DNA of 64,000 nt, from contig NZ_CP155618.1 of the NCBI RefSeq assembly GCF_031128465.2, positions 1,001,501-1,065,500 on the forward strand, in the 5' to 3' direction. Position 1 is the first letter of the stretch, and every line of letters begins with the position of its first letter. The translations under genes and the position numbers were made by a program. The DNA comes from Mariniflexile litorale. GTDB lineage: Bacteria; Bacteroidota; Bacteroidia; Flavobacteriales; Flavobacteriaceae. This document shows positions 55,808 through 64,000 of the stretch, piece by piece. The notes beneath the pieces are model-generated. The model was not told the DNA's origin. It worked only from the letters and a program-made list of their open reading frames with translations, and ran no database searches.

Positions 55808-56836
55808 ATGGGCTTTTTTGACTTCCTAACCGAAGAAATTGCAATAGATTTAGGTACTGCAAATACTCTTATTATTCATAACGACAAAGTTGTGGTTGAT
55901 GCACCTTCCATTGTAGCACGCGATAGAATTACTGGCAAAATTATTGCTGTGGGTCAAGAAGCGAGTCTAATGCAAGGAAAAACCCATGAAAATATCAAAA
56001 CCATACGTCCATTAAAAGATGGTGTTATTGCCGATTTTGATGCTTCCGAACAAATGATAAGTATGTTTATTAAAAACATACCCGCATTAAAAAAGAAATT
56101 TTTCACCCCAGCACTTCGTATGGTGGTTTGTATTCCTTCGGGCATTACAGAAGTTGAAATGCGGGCAGTAAAAGAAAGTGCCGAACGTGTTAACGGAAAA
56201 GAAGTCTATTTAATACACGAACCCATGGCTGCAGCTATTGGTATTGGCGTTGATATTATGCAACCTAAAGGAAATATGGTGGTTGATATAGGTGGTGGAA
56301 CGACCGAAATTGCTGTTATTGCTCTTGGAGGAATTGTTTGTGATAAATCGGTTAAAATTGCAGGTGATGTATTTACAAACGATATCGTTTATTACATGCG
56401 TACGCAACACAATTTATATGTAGGCGAACGTACTGCTGAAAAAATAAAAATCCAAATTGGTGCTGCCACCGAAGATTTAGACTTACCTCCAGAAGATATG
56501 AGTGTACAAGGACGTGATTTACTAACGGGTAAACCTAAACAAGTGTCTATATCATTTAGAGAAATTGCAAAAGCATTAGATAAATCTATTTTGCGTATTG
56601 AAGACGCTGTCATGGAAACCTTATCACAAACACCTCCAGAATTAGCTGCCGATATTTATAATACAGGTATTTATTTAGCAGGGGGTGGTTCTATGTTAAG
56701 AGGCTTAGACAAACGCTTATCTCAAAAAACAGACCTTCCAGTTTATATAGCCGAAGACCCTTTACGTGCTGTTGTTAGAGGCACGGGTATTACGCTTAAA
56801 AATTTGGCTAAATACAAAAGTGTTTTGATTAAATAG
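55808..56836 (+). CDS. mreB: Rod shape-determining protein MreB
   Basis: A 342-residue actin homologue with the nucleotide-binding motifs in order: phosphate 1 IDLGTANTLI, phosphate 2 MVVDIGGGTTEIAVIALGG (near residue 160) and adenosine GIYLAGGGSMLRGLDKRL (near 290). MreB polymerises under the inner membrane and guides the elongation machinery. The start MGFFDFLTEEIAIDLG includes a short amphipathic membrane-binding stretch. It heads the operon mreB-mreC-mreD-mrdA-rodA. Confidence 0.98.
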   Translation: MGFFDFLTEEIAIDLGTANTLIIHNDKVVVDAPSIVARDRITGKIIAVGQEASLMQGKTHENIKTIRPLKDGVIADFDASEQMISMFIKNIPALKKKFFTPALRMVVCIPSGITEVEMRAVKESAERVNGKEVYLIHEPMAAAIGIGVDIMQPKGNMVVDIGGGTTEIAVIALGGIVCDKSVKIAGDVFTNDIVYYMRTQHNLYVGERTAEKIKIQIGAATEDLDLPPEDMSVQGRDLLTGKPKQVSISFREIAKALDKSILRIEDAVMETLSQTPPELAADIYNTGIYLAGGGSMLRGLDKRLSQKTDLPVYIAEDPLRAVVRGTGITLKNLAKYKSVLIK

Positions 56837-56847
56837 GTTTATAAAAC

Positions 56848-57672
56848 ATGCAACAGATTATTAATTTCATTATAAGAAACAAAAATTTTTTGTTGTCCTT
56901 GTTGCTGTTTTCTATTTCCTTTATTTTTACAATTCAAACGCACTCTTACCACAAAAGCAAGTTTATAAACTCTGCCAATTTTTTTACTGGTGGCATTTAC
57001 AATTCCATTAATAATTTTACGGGATATATCAATTTAAAATCACAAAATCAAGTCTTGGCCGAAGAAAATAGTCGTCTAAAAATGCTCCTATTTAATTCCG
57101 AAAACAAAAAAGACTCTACTTATTTAGACACGATCACTTATAATGGCACTTATAAATTCACCTTAGCAAACGTTATTAGGAACACGTATTCTGGGGTCAA
57201 TAATGTACTGCTTATAAACAAAGGAGAAAAAGATGGTTTAAAACAAGATTTAGGTGTTATAAGCTCAAAAGGCATTGTTGGTATTATTGATGGCACCAGC
57301 AAACGTTATGCAACGGTTATTTCTGTATTAAATACCACAAACAAAATTAGTGCACAACTAAAAAAAACAAATCATTTTGGCACACTGTACTGGAATGCCA
57401 AATCTGCATCTTATATCCAACTTATGGATATCCCTAAAATAGCACCTATCGTAAAGGGGGATACTATTATTACTTCGGGGCGTTCATCCATTTTTCCTAA
57501 AGGAATTCTGATAGGTGTTATAAATGATTTTAAACTAGATGCTGCCGAAAATTATTATGAAATAAACATCAAATTGTTTAATGATATGACCAATCTTGAA
57601 CACGTCTATACGATTGAAAATATTGATGCTAATGAAATTAATAAATTACTAAATAAAACCGTTAATGAATAA
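56848..57672 (+). CDS. mreC: Rod shape-determining protein MreC
   Basis: A 274-residue bitopic protein: one N-terminal helix (residues about 12-30), a coiled coil (about 60-85, NQVLAEENSRLKMLLF) and the periplasmic beta domains with VLLINKGEKDGLKQDLGVISSKGIVGII and VKGDTIITSGRSSIFPKGILIGVI, the MreC signature. It connects MreB with PBP2 in the periplasm. It starts 11 nt after mreB and overlaps mreD by 8 nt. Confidence 0.96.
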   Translation: MQQIINFIIRNKNFLLSLLLFSISFIFTIQTHSYHKSKFINSANFFTGGIYNSINNFTGYINLKSQNQVLAEENSRLKMLLFNSENKKDSTYLDTITYNGTYKFTLANVIRNTYSGVNNVLLINKGEKDGLKQDLGVISSKGIVGIIDGTSKRYATVISVLNTTNKISAQLKKTNHFGTLYWNAKSASYIQLMDIPKIAPIVKGDTIITSGRSSIFPKGILIGVINDFKLDAAENYYEINIKLFNDMTNLEHVYTIENIDANEINKLLNKTVNE

Positions 57673-58171
57673 TACTGTATTTATACATATTACACGTTTT
57701 ATTACATTGGTTTTCTTGCAGGTTATACTGTTTAACAATATTAATTTTCTAGGTTACATAAACCCGTATGTTTATATAATGTTTATTGCGTTGTTTCCTG
57801 TAAAAAACAACCGTTTTATTATTATTTTTTTAAGTTTTCTTTTAGGATTAACAATCGATTTATTTTCAGACACTGCCGGTATTCATGCAGCAGCATGCGT
57901 ATTCATTGCTTATATAAGACCCATAATATTAAAATTCTCTTTTGGAGTCATTTACCTGCATCAAACAATAAAATTTAACGCGGTCGAATTCGGTGAAAAA
58001 TTAACCTACCTAACCATACTCACTTTTTCACATCACTTTATGTTATTTTTTTTAGAAATGTTTAGTGTTTCAAAAATAATTTTAGTGCTTCAAAAAACGT
58101 TATTCTCAAGTATTTTTACTATTTTATTAATCTTAATAGTAACCATTATTTTTAGTAAAAAAACTAAATGA
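57665..58171 (+). CDS. mreD: Rod shape-determining protein MreD
   Basis: A 168-residue inner-membrane protein with about five hydrophobic segments and the characteristic LGYINPYVYIMFIALFP and LLGLTIDLFSDTAGIHAAACVFIAYIRP stretches. The family is poorly conserved, but position between mreC and mrdA and topology are decisive. It overlaps mreC by 8 nt and mrdA by 4 nt (ATGA), indicating coupled translation. Confidence 0.92.
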   Translation: MNNTVFIHITRFITLVFLQVILFNNINFLGYINPYVYIMFIALFPVKNNRFIIIFLSFLLGLTIDLFSDTAGIHAAACVFIAYIRPIILKFSFGVIYLHQTIKFNAVEFGEKLTYLTILTFSHHFMLFFLEMFSVSKIILVLQKTLFSSIFTILLILIVTIIFSKKTK

Positions 58172-60144
58172 GACGATTCTTACTTATTGTAGCTATAGTG
58201 GCCGTTGGACTTATATTTTTATTCAGGCTTTTTTATTTACAAATATATAATGGGGGAGTTCAAGATTTGTATGAAGACAATGCCATTCGAAAAGTTTACG
58301 ACTACCCAAAACGGGGTTTTGTTTTTGATAGAAACGGAGAGTTACTGGTTTCCAACCAGCCCTCTTACGATGTTATGTTTATTCCTCGTGAAGTAAAACC
58401 CTTAGATACTTTAGAATTTTGCAATTTATTGAAAATTGAAAAAGCTAGGTTTACAGAAATTTTTCAAAAAGCATATCATTACTCTCCTTGGTTGCCTTCT
58501 GTTTTTATTCCGCATTTATCAAAAGAAGATTATGCTAGTTTACAAGAAAAAATGCGAAAATTTGAAGGTTTTTATATCCAAAAGCGTTCTTTAAGGCATT
58601 ATCAAACCACTATAGGCGCCAATGTTTTAGGTGATATAGGTGAAGTTAATGATGCTATTATTGCCAGAGACCCTTACTATAAAATGGGCGACCTTATTGG
58701 GAAACAAGGTATTGAAATCTCTTACGAACAAACATTACGTGGAGTAAAAGGCATTAAATTTATTCAAAAAGATAGATTTAATAGAGATTTAGGCCCCTAT
58801 AAAGATGGTATTTATGATACGTTGCCAAAACCTGGTAGCGATATTACCATCACCATCGATGCGAAATTACAAGCCTATGGCGAATTGCTCATGCAAGATA
58901 AACATGGTGGTATTATTGCCATAGAACCTAGTAGTGGCGAAATTTTAGCCATGGTTTCTACTCCTACTTACAACCCTAATTTATTGGTGGGACGTCAACG
59001 TTCAGTAAACTTTTCAAAATTATATAACGATAGTATTAATAAGCCTCTATATGACAGAGGACTTCAAGCCATGTATCCTCCAGGTTCACCATTTAAAATC
59101 CTAAATGCACTCATTGGTTTGCAAGAAGAGGTGGTTACTACACAAGACCGATTTTATTGTAGCCATGGGTATAGTTATGGAGGCAGGAAAATGGGCTGCC
59201 ATGGGCATCCAAGTCCTTTAGCTATGAACGGAGGCATTTACAATTCTTGTAATGCCTATTTTGCCAATGTTTACCGAAGAATCATAGACAAAACTAAAAG
59301 CCCCGCTACAGGCATGGACATTTGGAGCAATCATGTAAAAAGTTTTGGCTTAGGCAATTATTTAAATAACGATTTATCGGTTGGACAACCTGGTAAAATT
59401 CCAAATAGCAAAACATACGACCAGCTTTATGGTAAAAACAGATGGGGAAGCACCTTTAATCTCTCAAATGCGATTGGTCAAGGTGAAGTATTAACCACAC
59501 CTATTCAATTAGCAAACATGACGGCTGCTATTGCCAACCGTGGTTACTATTACACACCTCACATCATAAAAAATATTGAAGGGCATAAAATCGATACTAA
59601 ATATACAACGCCTAATCACACAACCATAAATAAAGAACATTTTGAACCCATTATACAAGGCATGTTTGATGTTTACAATCATGGTACTGCGGCAAGTGTT
59701 CAAATAAAAGGTATTGAAATTTGTGGAAAAACAGGAACTGCCGAAAACTTTGTAAAAGTTAATGGCGAACGCATGCAATTAACGGATCATTCTATATTTA
59801 TTGCTTTTGCTCCTAAAGATAATCCTAAAATAGCACTCGCAGTATTTGTAGAAAATGGTTATTGGGGTGCTCGATTTGCTGGAAAGATTGCTAGTTTAAT
59901 GATTGAAAAATACATTAACGAAACTATTACTAGAACCGACATGGAAGATTGGATTTTATGGCATACTTTAGAGCATGAGTATGCAAAGCCCTATTCTGGA
60001 AAACCTTTTGGAATCAATAAGAATACAACTTTAGAACTTGTTGATGAAACTGAATACAAACATCTTAAAGAACTATTAAATCAACTAAATAATAAATCCA
60101 AAAGCCCTGAAGAGTCAAAGAAAAATCAAGGAGCGAATTTATAA
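58168..60144 (+). CDS. mrdA: Penicillin-binding protein 2 (elongation transpeptidase)
   Basis: A 658-residue class B PBP. It has an N-terminal membrane helix (about 4-24), a pedestal/dimerisation domain with RGFVFDRNGELLVSNQPSYDV, and a transpeptidase domain with the active-site S-x-x-K in PPGSPFKILN, SxN in YNSCNAYFANV and KTG in EICGKTGTAENF. PBP2 cross-links peptidoglycan during rod elongation, activated by MreC and paired with RodA. A charged tail (about 620-658, SKSPEESKKNQ) extends beyond the core. It overlaps mreD by 4 nt and precedes rodA by 39 nt. Confidence 0.97.
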   Translation: MRRFLLIVAIVAVGLIFLFRLFYLQIYNGGVQDLYEDNAIRKVYDYPKRGFVFDRNGELLVSNQPSYDVMFIPREVKPLDTLEFCNLLKIEKARFTEIFQKAYHYSPWLPSVFIPHLSKEDYASLQEKMRKFEGFYIQKRSLRHYQTTIGANVLGDIGEVNDAIIARDPYYKMGDLIGKQGIEISYEQTLRGVKGIKFIQKDRFNRDLGPYKDGIYDTLPKPGSDITITIDAKLQAYGELLMQDKHGGIIAIEPSSGEILAMVSTPTYNPNLLVGRQRSVNFSKLYNDSINKPLYDRGLQAMYPPGSPFKILNALIGLQEEVVTTQDRFYCSHGYSYGGRKMGCHGHPSPLAMNGGIYNSCNAYFANVYRRIIDKTKSPATGMDIWSNHVKSFGLGNYLNNDLSVGQPGKIPNSKTYDQLYGKNRWGSTFNLSNAIGQGEVLTTPIQLANMTAAIANRGYYYTPHIIKNIEGHKIDTKYTTPNHTTINKEHFEPIIQGMFDVYNHGTAASVQIKGIEICGKTGTAENFVKVNGERMQLTDHSIFIAFAPKDNPKIALAVFVENGYWGARFAGKIASLMIEKYINETITRTDMEDWILWHTLEHEYAKPYSGKPFGINKNTTLELVDETEYKHLKELLNQLNNKSKSPEESKKNQGANL

Positions 60145-60183
60145 ATAAAATTAAATAACTCATAACCCTACAATAAATAGTAA

Positions 60184-61461
60184 ATGATAACGGAAGCTAG
60201 CAGATATTACAAATTTGATTGGATTACCATTATTCTATTCCTATTACTTGTTGGTTTTGGTTGGTTGAATATTGTGTCAGCTTCACATTCTGGAGATACT
60301 ATAAACTATTTCGATTTTTCTCAACCCTACGGTAAACAACTCATGTTTATCTTTTTAACTATCGGACTTATTATTATTATTTTAGCTATTGAATCTAAAT
60401 TCTATGAACGTTTTTCTAGTGTGATATATATCATATCCATGTTGTCCTTAGTAGGGCTTTTTATCTTTGGAAAAAATGTGAATGGTGCAACCTCGTGGTA
60501 TGCTATTGGGAGTATGACCATACAACCTAGTGAATTTGCAAAAGCAGCTACAGCGTTGGCTGTTGCAAAATACGTTAGTGATTTAAATACAGACATTAAT
60601 AGGATTAAAGACCAACTTCGTGTATTTGCTATCATCGCTATTCCCGCGATTTTAGTATTGCTTCAAAAAGACGCTGGTAGTACGTTGGTTTATGGTAGTT
60701 TTATTTTTGTACTATATAGGGAAGGCTTATCCCCTATATATTTAATTATACTTTTCATGCTAATTGTTATTTGCCTGTGTTCTTTAAAATTTGGGGTTAT
60801 TATAACATCTATAATTATTACCATATTTGTATTAGTCCATCATTTTTCCAGACGGAGGAAACCAATGTTTATTCAACCTATTTCTATCATTTTAATTAGT
60901 ATTTTAGTTTCATTTGGCGTTCGCTATTTTTATGATAACATCTTGCCTTTTCATCAAAAAGACAGAATAACTATTTGGTTAAGTCTTGAAAAAGATCCTA
61001 TTAAATTAGAACGCATGAAGAAAACCATTGCGTATAATTTAAATGAATCTGAAAAAGCCATTAGCTCAGGTGGTATAACAGGCAAAGGCTTTTTGGAAGG
61101 TACCCGAACTACTGGTAAATTTGTTCCTGAACAACATACCGATTATATTTTTAGTACGGTTGGAGAAGAATGGGGTTTTGTTGGTAGTGCTGCCGTAATC
61201 ATCGTTTTCATATTACTATTTCTTCGTATTCTACATTTGGCGGAATTACAACGTTCTCAATTTAGTAGAATGTATGGCTATGGTGTTGCTTCCATATTTT
61301 TTATGCACTTTTTTATAAATATTGGGATGGTTATGGGCGTCATTCCTACTATTGGCATTCCACTGCCCATGTTTAGTTATGGGGGTTCAGGGCTTTGGGG
61401 TTTTACCATTTTATTATTTATCTTTATTAAGTTAGATTCAGATAGAATCAACCAATGGTAA
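60184..61461 (+). CDS. rodA: SEDS peptidoglycan glycosyltransferase RodA
   Basis: A 425-residue protein with about ten membrane helices. SEDS motifs are ATSWYAIGSMTIQPSEFAKAA, LLQKDAGSTLVYGSF and GGITGKGFLEGTRTTGKFVPEQHTDYIFSTVGEEWGFVGS (as consecutive parts), where the Asp of HTDYIF is the catalytic residue of RodA/FtsW, and the final PLPMFSYGGSGLWG. It polymerises lipid II with PBP2. It follows mrdA in the operon. Confidence 0.97.
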   Translation: MITEASRYYKFDWITIILFLLLVGFGWLNIVSASHSGDTINYFDFSQPYGKQLMFIFLTIGLIIIILAIESKFYERFSSVIYIISMLSLVGLFIFGKNVNGATSWYAIGSMTIQPSEFAKAATALAVAKYVSDLNTDINRIKDQLRVFAIIAIPAILVLLQKDAGSTLVYGSFIFVLYREGLSPIYLIILFMLIVICLCSLKFGVIITSIIITIFVLVHHFSRRRKPMFIQPISIILISILVSFGVRYFYDNILPFHQKDRITIWLSLEKDPIKLERMKKTIAYNLNESEKAISSGGITGKGFLEGTRTTGKFVPEQHTDYIFSTVGEEWGFVGSAAVIIVFILLFLRILHLAELQRSQFSRMYGYGVASIFFMHFFINIGMVMGVIPTIGIPLPMFSYGGSGLWGFTILLFIFIKLDSDRINQW

Positions 61462-61496
61462 TTGAATACGTTGTTTCCTTTTATTTTTAATTTTAT

Positions 61497-62132
61497 ATGA
61501 AGATAAACTGTTTCTTTTTAATTGGTATGAGCATCATACTTTCATCATGCTACGGATCAAAAAGTATATTGAAAAATTCCTTTTCGGCAGAACACTCTGA
61601 AATTATAATGAGTTCAGATTCATCAACTCCTATGCGCGTTTTCAAAATAACCAACAAACAAGACTCTCTGTTGCTTAGAATGAAAAGTCATTACATAAAA
61701 GCAACACCAAGCGATGCTGTTCTACAAAGGTTTGTTAGTCGCTTATATGCTACCGTTAGAGACAGCATCTCATTAGGCGTTGGTATTGCGGCACCACAAG
61801 TAGGTATTTTAAAAAACATTATTTGGGTGCAACGATTTGATAAAGAAAACATTCCTTTTGAAGTGTATTTAAACCCAGTAATTAAAAGCTATTCAGACAA
61901 AAAACAAACCTTTAGAGAAGGCTGTTTATCCATTCCAAACAGAACAGATACTTTAAACACCCGCGCTTTTTCAATTTTAATAGAGTATGATACTATGAAG
62001 GCGGAACATAAAACAGAAACTGTGGAAGGTTTTACTTCCGTTATTTTTCAGCATGAAATAGATCACTTAAATGGTATTTTGTATTTAGACCATTTGAACA
62101 AAGAAGTAATTGATGCTAAATCGAAAAATTAA
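61497..62132 (+). CDS. Peptide deformylase-like lipoprotein
   Basis: A 211-residue protein that combines a lipoprotein signal (lipobox ILSSC, Cys18) with a complete peptide deformylase domain. Motif 1 is GVGIAAPQVG (Gln101), motif 2 EGCLSIP (Cys143) and motif 3 QHEIDHLNG (His186, Glu187, His190), so all three metal ligands and the catalytic Glu are kept. Cytosolic deformylases have no signal peptide. This protein should be outside the cytoplasm, where formyl-methionyl N-termini are not its normal substrates. It lies 35 nt after rodA and may be cotranscribed with the elongation genes. Role unknown. Confidence 0.85.
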   Translation: MKINCFFLIGMSIILSSCYGSKSILKNSFSAEHSEIIMSSDSSTPMRVFKITNKQDSLLLRMKSHYIKATPSDAVLQRFVSRLYATVRDSISLGVGIAAPQVGILKNIIWVQRFDKENIPFEVYLNPVIKSYSDKKQTFREGCLSIPNRTDTLNTRAFSILIEYDTMKAEHKTETVEGFTSVIFQHEIDHLNGILYLDHLNKEVIDAKSKN

Positions 62133-62468
62133 TTACTTTTTAATCTCCAACTTTTCAGCAAAATAATCGCAGAAATCTTTCATTGTTGCTGTCATTTTTT
62201 CGTCTTGAGTAGCCCGGTGAAATGTATCACTCATAGCCACTAGAGTTTGATGAAAAAACAATTTCATTTCATCAACAGGCATATCTTTGGTCCATAAATC
62301 AATTCGTAAAGTTTCTTGAACTTTAGAGTCCCAAACCGCTAACATCATTGCTTTAGCTTCTTCATTGGTAATTCCGCCATCCTCAGCCGTCCAATGCAGT
62401 TTTTCTGGTACTCTGTTCGCATCAAGTTCTACGGTTAATTCTATTTTGGAGGTAATTGATTTCGACAT
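62133..62468 (-). CDS. gldC: Gliding motility protein GldC
   Basis: A 111-residue soluble protein matching GldC over its whole length: SKITSKIELTVELD-type start, PEKLHWTAEDGGI, AKAMMLAVWDSKVQETLRIDLWTKDMPVDEMKLFFHQTL as consecutive blocks and the final CDYFAEKL. GldC increases the efficiency of gliding in Flavobacterium and is encoded with gldB. Its ATG overlaps the gldB stop by 1 nt. It converges with the deformylase-like gene with no gap. Confidence 0.95.
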   Translation of the reverse strand: MSKSITSKIELTVELDANRVPEKLHWTAEDGGITNEEAKAMMLAVWDSKVQETLRIDLWTKDMPVDEMKLFFHQTLVAMSDTFHRATQDEKMTATMKDFCDYFAEKLEIKK

Positions 62469-63448
62469 TACTTTCGTGGTTTAAACTTTGAATTATTAAA
62501 AATCTCTTCTGAACTTTTTATTAACATATCTTTTATAGATACCTCATTTTGCTGCATATAAGCCTTCACAATTTGCCAGCCAATATATTGCCCTAAACGC
62601 CCTGGCGATTCTGCATCAATATCTTCCAAATAAAATTTAGAGAATGGTGCAGGTGTAATAAACCTGCCCGCTAATTTGGTATCGGTGCTAAATAGCAATT
62701 CATGCTCAACAAAATAGCGCCAAATATAACTTTCGTTACTTATAGCCCAATCCAGTTGTTCTTTGGTATATCCTATACGTTCTGCTTCAGTTTTAAATGG
62801 AATAACCACATCTTTAAAATAAAGTTGTTTTCCAAAGTAAATAAGTTCGTCTAAAAACATTTTTCTTGCTTGCTGATGAATGTATTTTTTAGCATATTCT
62901 GTGGATAAATCCACTACTATTTGTTCCTTTTTTAAATCTTCTCTTAAATATTTAGAAATATTTTCATAAAACTCATGATTACTACCTAAATAATTATCTA
63001 ATGCGATAACTACAATAGTATCCGTAATAATGATGCGGTTTCTATAATCGACATCGCTTGTTGTAGTAATAATTCTTGGGGTACGAAACTCAGGAAAATA
63101 ATATTTTAAATGGTTAAATAAAGATTCAATTTCCAACTCGGTAGCATCAATATCTAGAAACGTTTTTTCTACCTCGTTAAATAGTTGTTTTTGCAAGGTG
63201 TCTTGTGCCTTTTGAATCCAGAAAGAATCTGAATATTTTTCTGAAAACATAAACGGGTATGCCCGTTTTAAATCTGGTAAACTTTCATTATTAATTTTAG
63301 CAAATAACAAATCAAATCTTTCAATATGAGCATCTAAATTAATCTTAGCAATGTCATTTTCTAACCCACTCTCCTTTTTACAAGAAAAGACCGTAACCAT
63401 TATGGTCAAAAAAATTAATATATGTTTCCTATAAAACTTAAACGTCAT
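62468..63448 (-). CDS. gldB: Gliding motility lipoprotein GldB
   Basis: A 326-residue lipoprotein (lipobox TVFSC near residue 23). GldB-family stretches are IERFDLLFAKIN, LKRAYPFMFSEKYSDSFWI, LKYYFPEFRTPRIITT, VIALDNYLGSNHEFYE and SPGRLGQYIGWQIVKAYMQQN. GldB is essential for gliding and chitin use in Flavobacterium johnsoniae. It is followed by gldC with a 1-nt overlap and is divergent from nadE, as commonly seen in this family. Confidence 0.95.
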   Translation of the reverse strand: MTFKFYRKHILIFLTIMVTVFSCKKESGLENDIAKINLDAHIERFDLLFAKINNESLPDLKRAYPFMFSEKYSDSFWIQKAQDTLQKQLFNEVEKTFLDIDATELEIESLFNHLKYYFPEFRTPRIITTTSDVDYRNRIIITDTIVVIALDNYLGSNHEFYENISKYLREDLKKEQIVVDLSTEYAKKYIHQQARKMFLDELIYFGKQLYFKDVVIPFKTEAERIGYTKEQLDWAISNESYIWRYFVEHELLFSTDTKLAGRFITPAPFSKFYLEDIDAESPGRLGQYIGWQIVKAYMQQNEVSIKDMLIKSSEEIFNNSKFKPRK

Positions 63449-63475
63449 AAATTTTTATTAATAGAGTGTTTCGTT

Positions 63476-63483
63476 TATTTTTG
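63476..63483 (+). promoter_or_regulatory. -7 box of nadE
   Basis: TATTTTTG matches TAnnTTTG, 38 nt before the nadE ATG; no TTG at standard spacing. Confidence 0.35.
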
Positions 63484-63487
63484 TTAG

Positions 63488-63495
63488 CAAAGGTA
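63488..63495 (-). promoter_or_regulatory. -7 box of gldBC
   Basis: The minus strand reads TACCTTTG, an exact TAnnTTTG match, 39 nt before the gldB start. It lies only 4 bp from the opposing nadE box, so the two promoters would face each other. Confidence 0.4.
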
Positions 63496-63521
63496 CAATT
63501 CTTGGATTAAATTCATTTGAA

Positions 63522-64000
63522 ATGCAAACAGAAAAAGTTGTAAATTATATAGTTCATTGGTTAAAAGATTATGCAACCCAAGCAAGGGTAAATGGTTTTG
63601 TTATTGGTATTTCAGGGGGGATAGATTCGGCAGTAACATCTACACTATGCGCTAAAACAGGCCTAGATGTGTTATGTATTGAAATGCCCATCCACCAAGC
63701 CGAAAGCCATGTAACCAGAGCTCAAGAACATATTAAACAATTAAAAGAAAAGTTTGATACTGTAAGCGACACCAGAAGCGATTTAACACCCGTTTTTGAA
63801 GCATTTAAAAACGAAGTGTTTTTTGATGGAGACCAAGCTACTGTTGACATGGCACTAGCAAACACCAGAGCACGCTTACGCATGACAACCCTTTACTATT
63901 ACGCCGGTCTTTATAAGTTATTAGTAGCTGGAACTGGTAATAAAGTAGAAGATTTTGGAGTGGGTTTTTATACAAAATATGGTGATGGTGGAGTGGATTT
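63522..64000 (+). CDS. nadE: NAD+ synthetase (3' end outside window)
   Basis: Translated by hand from the ATG at 63522; the frame is open to the window end (159 codons visible). The ATP-pyrophosphatase P-loop is VIGISGGIDSAVTSTLCAK (SGGxDS) near residue 30, followed by LCIEMPIHQ and the NH3-dependent NadE motif ANTRARLRMTTLYYYAG, then VAGTGNKVEDFGVGFYTKYGDGG. The enzyme amidates nicotinate adenine dinucleotide to NAD+. Absence of an N-terminal nitrilase domain marks the ammonia-dependent form. Confidence 0.96.
   Translation, partial: MQTEKVVNYIVHWLKDYATQARVNGFVIGISGGIDSAVTSTLCAKTGLDVLCIEMPIHQAESHVTRAQEHIKQLKEKFDTVSDTRSDLTPVFEAFKNEVFFDGDQATVDMALANTRARLRMTTLYYYAGLYKLLVAGTGNKVEDFGVGFYTKYGDGGVD

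Overview
The window is a low-GC, gene-dense chromosome segment from a member of the Flavobacteriaceae (Bacteroidota). The evidence is a SusC/SusD polysaccharide utilisation locus with a hybrid two-component regulator, the gldK-gldL-gldM-gldN and gldB-gldC gliding/type IX secretion genes, exosortase XrtF, several promoters of the Bacteroidota form TTG-N17-23-TAnnTTTG, and the gene order purH / mreBCD-mrdA-rodA. Genus cannot be fixed from what is visible.

Layout. (1) 1-18264, all on the minus strand: a carbohydrate utilisation locus. A hybrid two-component sensor (14068-18264) precedes susC and susD. These are followed by a hairpin and then an operon of a helical lipoprotein, a cytoplasmic GH130 enzyme, an MFS transporter overlapping GH130 by 4 nt, two further large helical exported proteins and a GH13 lipoprotein cut by the window edge. 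Three of these proteins could not be assigned to a family. (2) 18430-23700: initiator tRNA with its own promoter, structured leader and terminator; a zinc-ribbon-like protein, an LRR protein, an ABC-F ATPase, a DUF983 protein and an FAD oxidoreductase. (3) 23720-33297: gldKLMN, an arginase-fold protein that has lost metal ligands, topA and a membrane protein. (4) 33385-40728, plus strand: miaB, a sigma-54 activator, lptE, a TPR-like protein, secG, then groES and groEL separated by a four-helix-bundle (23S rRNA intervening-sequence protein family) pseudogene bounded by inverted repeats. (5) 40950-49143: a methyltransferase, an S9 dipeptidyl peptidase, a metal-linked cluster (HMA protein, TonB receptor, HYC_CC_PP protein), XrtF with its partner, and a free-methionine-sulfoxide-reductase-like GAF protein. 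(6) 49225-63448: purH and the cell-shape operon mreB-mreC-mreD-mrdA-rodA, between which lies an accessory sensory island: LytTR regulator, TPR histidine kinase, two related small proteins and a kinase pseudogene, arranged as a decayed tandem duplication. The window ends with a lipoprotein peptide deformylase, gldC, gldB and the start of nadE.

How the genes work together. The first locus senses, imports and breaks down a glycan; the GH130-MFS pair points to uptake and intracellular phosphorolysis or hydrolysis of small mannosides. GldKLMN form the core motor and ring of type IX secretion, and GldB/GldC are accessory gliding proteins. MreBCD, PBP2 and RodA form the elongation machinery. The two stretches that look least like standard flavobacterial backbone are the element between groES and groEL and the duplicated kinase/small-protein island between purH and mreB.
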